NCBI GenBank assembly: GCA_003223415.1
Contig: QHUY01000014.1
Span: forward strand, 1 to 52,344
Direction of reading: 5' to 3'
DNA length: 52,344 nucleotides
From: Gemmatimonadota bacterium
GTDB taxonomy: Bacteria; Gemmatimonadota; Gemmatimonadetes; Gemmatimonadales; GWC2-71-9
The translations under genes and the position numbers were made by a program. The notes below the pieces were generated by a model. That model saw only the letters and a program-made list of their open reading frames with translations, made no database searches and was not told the DNA's origin. Every line of letters begins with the position of its first letter. Within the stretch, counting starts at the first letter, position 1. Of the stretch, positions 7,655-13,924 are shown piece after piece.

Positions 7655-8322
7655 GCAACGGCGTGCGCATCGCTCCCAGCATCCTTGGCGCCGACCTGAC
7701 CCGGCTCGCCGAGCAGGTGCGCGCGGTGCTGGCCGGGGGTGCCGACTGGCTGCATGTGGATGTGATGGACGGCCGGTTCGTGCCGAACCTGACCTTCGGC
7801 GCCGCTATGGTGGCGGCGCTCCGTCGGCTCACCGATGTTCCGATCGACGTGCACCTGATGGTGGTCGAGCCGGAGCGCTACATCGAGCCGATGGCGGAGG
7901 CGGGCGCGTCGGTGCTCACCTTCCACCCCGAGGCGACGACCCACGTACAGCGGCAGCTCGCGGCGATCCGGCAGCGCGGCCTGCTCGCCGGCCTGGCGCT
8001 CAATCCCGGGTCGCCGCTCGCGCTGGCGGAAGAGGTCGTCGGCGATTTGGATCTGTTACTCGTGATGACGGTGAATCCGGGCTTCGGCGGGCAGACGTAC
8101 CTGCCGGCAGCGAACGAGAAGATCCAGCGCGCGCGGGCATTGCTGGTCGGGCGCGGCTCGCGCGGGTTCCTCGAGGTGGACGGCGGGATCACGCGGGAGA
8201 CCATCGCGGCCGCCCACGCCGCCGGCGCCGACACGTTCGTGGCCGGCAACGCCATCTTCAGCAGCCGCGACCCCGCCCGCGAAGTGAGCGAGCTGCGGCG
8301 CCGCTGCCTCGTGACCGTATGA
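7651..8322 (+). CDS. rpe: Ribulose-phosphate 3-epimerase
   Basis: A TIM-barrel metalloenzyme interconverting ribulose 5-phosphate and xylulose 5-phosphate. Motifs: IAPSILGADLTRL, WLHVDVMDGRFVPNLTFG (metal ligand His and catalytic Asp), DVHLMVVEPERYI, MTVNPGFGGQTY and the phosphate-binding EVDGGI...ADTFVAGNAIF. 223 residues, normal. The start ATG overlaps the PASTA gene stop (ATGA); the stop overlaps the thioredoxin-like gene in the same manner. Confidence 0.96.
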   Translation: MSNGVRIAPSILGADLTRLAEQVRAVLAGGADWLHVDVMDGRFVPNLTFGAAMVAALRRLTDVPIDVHLMVVEPERYIEPMAEAGASVLTFHPEATTHVQRQLAAIRQRGLLAGLALNPGSPLALAEEVVGDLDLLLVMTVNPGFGGQTYLPAANEKIQRARALLVGRGSRGFLEVDGGITRETIAAAHAAGADTFVAGNAIFSSRDPAREVSELRRRCLVTV

Positions 8323-8855
8323 CCACCCGCCAGCAATGGAGCATCGTCGCGGGGATCGCGACGACCGCCGTCTTCGGCATCGTGCTCGCCCTGAAGCTGC
8401 GCTCCGAGATCAACCTCGTCGGCGTCGGCTCGCGCGCCCCCGAGTTCCAGGCCGTCCACCTGTCCACCGGCCGGCCGGCCTCCCTGGCCGACTATCGCGG
8501 CAAGGTCCTGCTGCTCAACATCTGGGCGACCTGGTGCCCGCCCTGTCGCGTCGAGATGCCGTCCCTGGAGCGGCTGCAGCGGAAGCTCGCCGGCACCGAC
8601 TTCCGGCTCGTGTCCGTCAGCATCGACAAGGACGATTCCACGCTGGTGCGCAGGTTCGCCCAGGAGCTCGGCCTGTCCTTCGAGATCCTTCACGACCGTC
8701 CGGGGGCGATCCAGGAGGCCTATCAGACGACCGGCGTGCCGGAGAGCTTCGTGATCGACCGCGATGGGCGGATCGTCAAGAAGGTCATCGGCCCCGCCGA
8801 GTGGGACAGCCCGGTGAACGAGACCCTCATCCGGCGGCTCATCGATGGCCGGTAA
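8319..8855 (+). CDS. TlpA-like membrane-anchored thioredoxin
   Basis: 178 residues. An N-terminal hydrophobic anchor (about residues 9-26) exports a thioredoxin-fold domain with the redox motif WATWCPPCRVEMP, a YRGKVLLLNIW strand before it and the cis-Pro motif TGVPESFVIDRDG. This is the TlpA/ResA/AhpC-TSA layout, which reduces disulfides of periplasmic cytochrome c apoproteins or other exported thiol proteins. Its specific client is not shown by the context, although one c-type cytochrome fusion is encoded nearby (11680-13509). It overlaps the following YbbR gene by 11 bases. Confidence 0.9.
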   Translation: MTTRQQWSIVAGIATTAVFGIVLALKLRSEINLVGVGSRAPEFQAVHLSTGRPASLADYRGKVLLLNIWATWCPPCRVEMPSLERLQRKLAGTDFRLVSVSIDKDDSTLVRRFAQELGLSFEILHDRPGAIQEAYQTTGVPESFVIDRDGRIVKKVIGPAEWDSPVNETLIRRLIDGR

Positions 8856-9777
8856 CGTGACGCGGCTGTTCACCCGCAACTGGCCGATCAAACTGGCGGC
8901 GGTGTTCCTCGCCCTGATGCTGTACGTCGCGGTCGCCGCGCAGCAGCCGATCAGCCAGTCGTTCGACCTCAAGGTAACGGTGCTGGTGCCGCCCGGCCGG
9001 GCGCTGCTCGAGCAGCCGCCCACCGTCTCGGTAATGTTCACCGGGAAAGGCGGGGAGATCCTCAAGCTCCGGTCCCTGCGTCGGGTGATCCGCCTCGCCG
9101 TTCCCGACACGTTCTCGGGCTCGACCTACCGCGTGAGCCTGCGGCCGACGGACGTGGAGTATCCCAAGGGCACGGACCTGCAGGTGTCCGACATCTCTCC
9201 GCGGGAGATCACGCTGACGCTGGACTCCGTGGCGAGAAAAGAGGTCCGCATCGTGCCCCTGGTCACGGTGGTACCGGACTCGGGGCAAGTGCTGCGCGGT
9301 GGGCTCACCATCAGCCCCACGGTCGCGCGCATCGTCGGCTCGGACCGCGCGCTGGCGGCGATCGAGTCGGTGACCACCGTCTCCACGCGGATCTCGAGCG
9401 TCACCGGCAAGTTCACCCAGCAGGTCCCGATCGACACCTCACCGCTCGGGCCCGTGCGGATCGCCCCCAAGGTCGTCGAGGTCACGGGCGAGCTTGGCCC
9501 CGTGCACGAGCGGGTGTTCGCCGGCCTGCCGGTCGAGACCGGTGCCGGCAGGATCACCAGCTTTACGATCGTCCCGGCGCGCGTCTCAGTGACGGTGCGC
9601 GGCCCCGACGACCTCGTCCAGGGGCTGACGCGCGACAACCTCAAGGTGATCGCCCACGTCGACGGGCCGCTCGTGAACGGCGCCTGGGCACACCTCACTG
9701 TCGTCGCCCCCGCGGGCGTGAGCGCGCGCGCCGTCCCCGACTCCGTCGCCCTGCGCAAGAAGACCGGCCGTGGCTGA
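8845..9777 (+). CDS. YbbR-domain (CdaR-like) membrane protein
   Basis: 310 residues with an N-terminal transmembrane segment (KLAAVFLALMLYVAVAA, about residues 14-31) and extracytoplasmic beta-rich YbbR repeats (recurring short strands such as VTVLVPPG, RIVGSDRALAAI, VEVTGELG and VTVRGPDDLV). CdaR-type YbbR proteins regulate the diadenylate cyclase CdaA; no DAC-domain gene is in this window, so such a link is unproven here. The ATG at 8845 lies within the end of the TlpA-like gene and the stop overlaps tsaD by eight bases. Confidence 0.8.
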   Translation: MAGNVTRLFTRNWPIKLAAVFLALMLYVAVAAQQPISQSFDLKVTVLVPPGRALLEQPPTVSVMFTGKGGEILKLRSLRRVIRLAVPDTFSGSTYRVSLRPTDVEYPKGTDLQVSDISPREITLTLDSVARKEVRIVPLVTVVPDSGQVLRGGLTISPTVARIVGSDRALAAIESVTTVSTRISSVTGKFTQQVPIDTSPLGPVRIAPKVVEVTGELGPVHERVFAGLPVETGAGRITSFTIVPARVSVTVRGPDDLVQGLTRDNLKVIAHVDGPLVNGAWAHLTVVAPAGVSARAVPDSVALRKKTGRG

Positions 9778-10849
9778 CGTCGTCTTGGGCATCGAGACGT
9801 CATGCGACGAGACGTCGGCCGCCGTGCTCGTCGGCGGCGGGGCCTCCTCCGCTCCCCCCCCTCCGCCGGAGCTTGCCAGCCTGATCATCCTCTCGCAGGA
9901 CATCCACAAGGTTTTTGGCGGCGTCGTGCCCGAGCTCGCGAGCCGGGCGCACCTCGCCGCGCTGCCGGCCGTCGTGGACCGCGCCCTCGCGGAGGCGGGG
10001 ATCGCCTGGAGCGCCGTGGACGCCGTGGCCGTCACCCAGGGCCCCGGGCTCGTCGGCGCGCTGCTCGTCGGGGTTGTGTACGCCAAGGCGCTGGCGTACG
10101 CGGGGGACCGGCGGCTGATCGGGGTGCACCACCTCGAGGGGCACCTCTTCGCGCCGGCGGTGGAGGATCCCCACCTCGCCCCGCCGTTCGTGGCGCTGCT
10201 GGTCTCGGGCGGTCACACGCTGCTGCTCGACGTCCCCGCCTGGGGCCGCTATCGGCTGCTCGGCGCCACGCGCGACGACGCGGCCGGCGAGGCGTTCGAT
10301 AAGATCGCCACGCTGCTCGGCCTCGGGTATCCCGGCGGCCCCGCGATCGAGCGCTTGGCCCGGGAAGGGGAGCCGGCGCGTTTCACCTTCCCTCGCCCGA
10401 TGCGCGACGAGGGCTTCGAGTTCTCGTTCTCAGGGCTGAAGACGGCCGTGCTGCATGCCGTGCGCGCGAGCGACGACCTGGACCGCGACCGCCCGCACAT
10501 CGCCCGGGCCTTCCAGGACGCCGTTCTCGACGTCCTCGTGACCAAGCTCGAGCGGGCGGTCCGCGTCACGGGGCACCGTATCGCCGTGCTGGGCGGCGGG
10601 GTGGCCTGTAGCAGGGCCCTGGCCGAGCTGGCGGCGCAGCGGCTCGCCGGCACGGCCCGCGTGGCCGTCGCGAGCCCGCGCCTCAACGCCGACAACGCCG
10701 CGATGATCGCCCGCGCCGGCTGGTGGCGGCTCGCGCAGGGCGAGGAGAGCGACTGGACGCTCGATGCCCGTGCCGACCTGCCGCTGCCTGGGCTCGACGT
10801 CGGCGCGCCCTTTCCCCATTCCACATTCCGCACTCCGCATTCCCCATGA
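9770..10849 (+). CDS. tsaD: tRNA N6-threonylcarbamoyladenosine synthase subunit TsaD
   Basis: TsaD transfers threonylcarbamoyl to A37 of ANN-decoding tRNAs. ASKHA-fold motifs visible: LGIETSCDETSAAV (N-terminal phosphate motif), GGVVPELASRAH, the metal-binding VHHLEGHLFAP, LLVSGGHTLL, GEAFDKIA..LGYPGGPAIE, FSFSGLKTAVL and the C-terminal NADNAAMIA. 359 residues from a GTG at 9770 that overlaps the YbbR gene. After the first motif there is a Pro-rich extra loop (GGGASSAPPPPP) encoded by a run of eight C. The last residues (FPHSTFRTPHSP) are encoded by a 7-base word array that also contains the lgt start. Confidence 0.95.
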   Translation: MADVVLGIETSCDETSAAVLVGGGASSAPPPPPELASLIILSQDIHKVFGGVVPELASRAHLAALPAVVDRALAEAGIAWSAVDAVAVTQGPGLVGALLVGVVYAKALAYAGDRRLIGVHHLEGHLFAPAVEDPHLAPPFVALLVSGGHTLLLDVPAWGRYRLLGATRDDAAGEAFDKIATLLGLGYPGGPAIERLAREGEPARFTFPRPMRDEGFEFSFSGLKTAVLHAVRASDDLDRDRPHIARAFQDAVLDVLVTKLERAVRVTGHRIAVLGGGVACSRALAELAAQRLAGTARVAVASPRLNADNAAMIARAGWWRLAQGEESDWTLDARADLPLPGLDVGAPFPHSTFRTPHSP

Positions 10850-10851
10850 CC
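10817..10851 (+). repeat. 7-base word array at the tsaD/lgt junction
   Basis: Words CATTCCA, CATTCCG, CACTCCG, CATTCCC and CATGACC follow in perfect 7-base register; the fifth word contains the ATG of lgt. The reverse complement of the word (GGAATGC) differs by one transition from GGAACGC of the glcD and glcF arrays. No inverted partner lies nearby. Confidence 0.6.
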
Positions 10852-11688
10852 GTCTATCCACTCGTCTTCCACCTCGGGCCGCTCACTGTCACCGGCTACG
10901 GCCTCATGATGATGGTCGCCTTCTTGATGGCCGGTTGGGCCATCCAGCTCGACCTACGCGGCCGGGGCTGGCGCGAGGAATACGCCGCTGACATCGTGAT
11001 GGCGGCGGTGATCGGCGGGTTGGTGGGCGCCAAGTTGTGGTACGTGCTGCTCACCGGCGAATGGGACGCGTTGCTGCGGCGCGGCGGGTTCGTCTGGTAC
11101 GGCGGCTTCCTCGGCGGCGCCGCCGGCGTGCTGCTGGCCGGGTGGCTGAAGCGGGTGCCTCCCCGCTTGACCTGCGAGCTTTGCGCCGCTCCGCTCGCGC
11201 TCGGGTACGCGCTGGGACGAGTCGGCTGCTTCCTCGTGAACGACGACTACGGCATCCCGAGCTCGCTGCCCTGGGCGATGAAGTTCCCCCAGGGGCTCCC
11301 GCCGACCACGGTGGCCGACCTGACGAGTCTGCATGTGAAGTTTCCGCCCGGGACCGACCCGCTCCAGGTCGTGGCGGTGCACCCCACCCAGCTCTACGAG
11401 ACCGCCCTCATGTTCCTGGCGTTCGCGTGGCTGTGGCGGCTGCGAGGCCACGCTCACGGCACCGGCTGGCGGTTCGGGCTCTACCTGATGCTGGCGGGGG
11501 CGGAGCGCTTCCTCATCGAGATCGTTCGCGCCAAGGACGACCGGCTGCTCGGCCCATTCACGCTGGCCCAGCTGACGAGCGTGCTGCTGGTGCTGGTCGG
11601 AGCCTTCCTCACGCAACGCTGGCGGCACAAGGAAGCGTCAGCCTTCAGCCTTTCAGCCATCAGCCATCAGGCAAGCGCCTCAACCTGA
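10846..11688 (+). CDS. lgt: Prolipoprotein diacylglyceryl transferase
   Basis: Lgt attaches diacylglycerol from phosphatidylglycerol to the lipobox Cys of exported prolipoproteins, the first step of lipoprotein maturation. The 280-residue product is a multipass membrane protein with TGYGLMMMVAF at the first helix, VWYGGFLGG in the region of the essential His, GRVGCFLVNDDYG (variant of the usual GRxGNFxNGE signature) and HPTQLYE. The variant signature is also known in alternative Lgt subfamilies. The ATG overlaps the tsaD stop (ATGA). The C-terminus (ASAFSLSAISHQAS) is encoded by a word array and overlaps the end of the convergent FTR1 gene. Several lipobox proteins in this window are potential substrates. 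Confidence 0.92.
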   Translation: MTVYPLVFHLGPLTVTGYGLMMMVAFLMAGWAIQLDLRGRGWREEYAADIVMAAVIGGLVGAKLWYVLLTGEWDALLRRGGFVWYGGFLGGAAGVLLAGWLKRVPPRLTCELCAAPLALGYALGRVGCFLVNDDYGIPSSLPWAMKFPQGLPPTTVADLTSLHVKFPPGTDPLQVVAVHPTQLYETALMFLAFAWLWRLRGHAHGTGWRFGLYLMLAGAERFLIEIVRAKDDRLLGPFTLAQLTSVLLVLVGAFLTQRWRHKEASAFSLSAISHQASAST

Positions 11689-11713
11689 GGGCTGACGGCT
11701 GATGGCTGACGGC
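11637..11713. repeat. 7-base word array forming a hairpin at the convergent ends of lgt and the FTR1 gene
   Basis: The left arm 11637-11672 reads GTCAGCC, TTCAGCC, TTTCAGCC, ATCAGCC, ATCAGGC. The right arm 11684-11713 reads as its inverse (TGAGGGC, TGACGGC, TGATGGC, TGACGGC), with a loop of about 12 bases. Both genes end inside it, so it is translated on both strands and could act as a bidirectional terminator, though no long T run follows. Confidence 0.75.
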
Positions 11714-13509
11714 TTGACCACGATCCACAGGAGCGCGAAGATCGCCAGCGCCAACAGGATCCCCTGGAAGGCGAGGGACTGCACCGTCGGGTAGATGCCG
11801 AGGAACGGCACGCGCGGGGCCCCCTCCATCACCGTCGTCCCGACGTAACCGCCTTCCTGCAGCTCAGCGATCCCCTTGCCGGTGAAGACGAACGCCATGT
11901 AATAGAGCAGGGTCCCGGTGACGGCGAAGAACGGTTTCATCGGGATCCGCATTCCCCAGCGGTTGATCGCGAGGTAGAGCACGACCAGAGCGGCGGCGCC
12001 GAGCGCGATGCCACCGAGCACGGCGCCGCTATCGGTCGACCCCCCCGACGAAAGCAACGCCTTGAAGAACAGGATGGTCTCGAAGCCCTCGCGGTAGACC
12101 GCCAGAAACGCGACGGAGGCGAGCGCGAGGCCGGACCCTGCGGAGAGCGCGTCTTTCATCTTGCCGGTGAGGAACGCGTGCCACTTGTCGGCTTCGATCT
12201 TTGAAAGCAGCCAGTAGCTGACGAAGAACAGCACTCCGGCTGCGACCAGCATCGTCCCGCCCTCGAGCGCGCTGCGCTGTCCCGGGGTGGCATGGAACAG
12301 CAGCTCGATCGCCGCGGCCGTGAGGACGCTCGCGCCCACGGCGACCCACGCCCCCCAGGCGACCTCGCGCCGCCGCTGGGCCGCCCCCGCCTTGCCGAGG
12401 AAGGCCATCAGCGCTCCCACGATGAGAATCGCCTCGAATCCCTCGCGCAGCAGCAGCAGGAACGACTGGCCCAGCAAGCTCACTCCGGAGCTGCGATCGG
12501 CGATGAGCCGCTCCGCCCGCTCCAGGCCCGACAGCACCCGCCCGCGCGCCAGAGCGAGCGCGGCATCGGGCGCCCCGCTCCTCCCCCCCTGCGCCGCGAC
12601 CCGGGCGCGCAGCCTGCCGAACGCGTCCTCCAACTCGGCGGCGAGCCCGGGGTTGCGCACCCGCACCTCGGTCTCCACTTGCTCGAACGTCAGGTAGGCA
12701 TCGAACACCATCCGGTCGGAGTGTGCTGCGATCGCCGAATCGAGCTGGCGCCGCACCGCGGCGAACACCGCCGCGGATCGCGAGCCCCCGTACGGCAACG
12801 TCGCGACGTAAGCCGTGACCGCCCAGCGATCCGAGTCGGGGACCGTCTCCTCGAACGACGGCATCGCTGTGCCGGCGACGCCCAGCATGATCTTGCGGTA
12901 AATGTCAATGGGGGTGACGGCACCCAGTGCGGCGGGATCGGTGAGATCGGCGGGTGGCGGGCCCTTGAGTCGCCTGGCTTTGGGGCCGTCGCCGCGGCCG
13001 GTGTCGCCGTGACAGGCGGCGCACTGCTCGTGGAAGACCTGCGCCCCGCGCGCCAGGGATGGCGGCTGCGCCGGGATTGGGATAATCGCTCCCCTCCCCC
13101 CCACCGCAGTGGCGATGCGCTGCGCCACGAGGTCGGCGAGGTGCTGCGCCGCTGCCGGCGGGGCGGTGCGCTCGAGCAGCGCGCGGAAGGCCGCCAGGGC
13201 GCTGTCGCCGAAAGCGCGCACCGCCGCGGGCAAGAGCGGGACGTCAAAGCGGGCCTGGTCAATGAACTGCTTTGCTTCGTCGACCTCTTCGGGACGATTG
13301 ATGCGGCCCCCGGCGGCCGGCACACCGGCGGCGTACTCCTTGGCGGCGAGTGCGGCCGCGGCAACCACGCGGCGCGACGCACTCAGAGAGTCGTCCGCCT
13401 GCCCCGCGAGGCTGGGCACGAGGCAGGCGGCGAACAGTAAGCCTAGAAACAGTTTATGATAGATGAGAATGATTCTCAGAAAGAGGCCTCGAATTCTAGA
13501 GTGAATCAC
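11680..13509 (-). CDS. FTR1-family iron permease fused to an N-terminal cytochrome c domain
   Basis: About 600 residues. An N-terminal export signal (HKLFLGLLFAACLVPSLAG) precedes a helical region, then a monohaem cytochrome c domain (CAACHG haem site, later Met in GTAMPSFEE), a second helical region, and a C-terminal FTR1 permease of about seven transmembrane helices with both REGxE iron-binding motifs (LLLREGFEAILIVG and YREGFETILFFK). Such proteins import iron, with ferroxidation coupled to translocation; the fused cytochrome suggests electron removal in cis. A Fur-type palindrome and a strong promoter (13464-13521) precede it. The start is unresolved: the first canonical codon in this region, GTG 13509, lies between the -35 and -10 boxes, and no ATG/GTG/TTG follows until GTG 13419 inside the signal peptide. 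A rare ATC/ATT start around 13464-13470 is possible. Confidence 0.88.
   Translation of the reverse strand: MIHSRIRGLFLRIILIYHKLFLGLLFAACLVPSLAGQADDSLSASRRVVAAAALAAKEYAAGVPAAGGRINRPEEVDEAKQFIDQARFDVPLLPAAVRAFGDSALAAFRALLERTAPPAAAQHLADLVAQRIATAVGGRGAIIPIPAQPPSLARGAQVFHEQCAACHGDTGRGDGPKARRLKGPPPADLTDPAALGAVTPIDIYRKIMLGVAGTAMPSFEETVPDSDRWAVTAYVATLPYGGSRSAAVFAAVRRQLDSAIAAHSDRMVFDAYLTFEQVETEVRVRNPGLAAELEDAFGRLRARVAAQGGRSGAPDAALALARGRVLSGLERAERLIADRSSGVSLLGQSFLLLLREGFEAILIVGALMAFLGKAGAAQRRREVAWGAWVAVGASVLTAAAIELLFHATPGQRSALEGGTMLVAAGVLFFVSYWLLSKIEADKWHAFLTGKMKDALSAGSGLALASVAFLAVYREGFETILFFKALLSSGGSTDSGAVLGGIALGAAALVVLYLAINRWGMRIPMKPFFAVTGTLLYYMAFVFTGKGIAELQEGGYVGTTVMEGAPRVPFLGIYPTVQSLAFQGILLALAIFALLWIVVKPSAISRQPSG
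13464..13478 (-). promoter_or_regulatory. Fur-box-like palindrome upstream of the iron permease
   Basis: TGAGAATGATTCTCA is a perfect 15-base palindrome (7+1+7) matching the GATAATGATTATC-like core of ferric uptake regulator operators. It lies about 8-22 bases downstream of the predicted transcription start of the FTR1 gene, a position suited to repression under iron sufficiency. Confidence 0.75.
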
Positions 13510-13521
13510 TCGGGAATTCAA
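13493..13521 (-). promoter_or_regulatory. Sigma-70-type promoter of the FTR1-cytochrome c gene
   Basis: On the minus strand TTGAAT (13521-13516) and TAGAAT (13498-13493) are separated by exactly 17 bases, close to the consensus. The start of transcription is predicted near 13486, just before the Fur box. It lies in the 28-base gap after acpS and the unresolved FTR1 5' end. Confidence 0.7.
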
Positions 13522-13537
13522 GCCGAGGCCCCACTCC

Positions 13538-13924
13538 TCACTCTCTTGCCAGAACGGCGACTGCCACCGCCGCCTGATGCGTGTGCGACAGCGACAGCAG
13601 GACGCGCCGCACACCCATTGCCTTCGCCCGCCGCGCCGCGAGCCCCGTGAGGACAACGTCGGGCCGCCCGTCCGCCGCGCGGACGACCTCGATCTCTCGC
13701 CACCCGATGCCCCGCGCCTCGTCGCTCCCCTGGAGCGCCTTGTAGACGGCCTCCTTCGCCGCGAGCCGCACGGCAACGTGCTCGGCGGGATCGGGGCGAC
13801 TGCGACAGTAGGCCGCCTCCGGCGCGGTGAGCAGCCGGTCGAAGACATGCCCGCCCTTCTCCGTGATCATCCGGCGGACCCGCTCGACCTCGACCAGATC
13901 CACTCCCACGCCCACCGCGCTCAC
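13538..13924 (-). CDS. acpS: Holo-[acyl-carrier-protein] synthase
   Basis: AcpS transfers 4'-phosphopantetheine from CoA to acyl carrier protein. The 128-residue product begins VSAVGVGVDLVEVERV (metal-binding Asp in GVDLVE), contains RLAAKEAVYKAL (conserved Glu and Lys) and GIGWREIEV, and ends with the SLSHTHQAAVAVAVL strand typical of the family. It starts with GTG at 13924, overlapping the carboxypeptidase stop by GTGA, and is the last gene of the minus-strand run before the iron permease promoter. Confidence 0.94.
   Translation of the reverse strand: MSAVGVGVDLVEVERVRRMITEKGGHVFDRLLTAPEAAYCRSRPDPAEHVAVRLAAKEAVYKALQGSDEARGIGWREIEVVRAADGRPDVVLTGLAARRAKAMGVRRVLLSLSHTHQAAVAVAVLARE

Noticed and set aside
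11220-11265. Unusual Lgt signature GRVGCFLVNDDYG as a sign of a broken enzyme
   Set aside because: Alternative Lgt-like subfamilies are known to carry GCF...DDYG forms, and the HPTQLYE and VWYGGFLGG motifs are intact.
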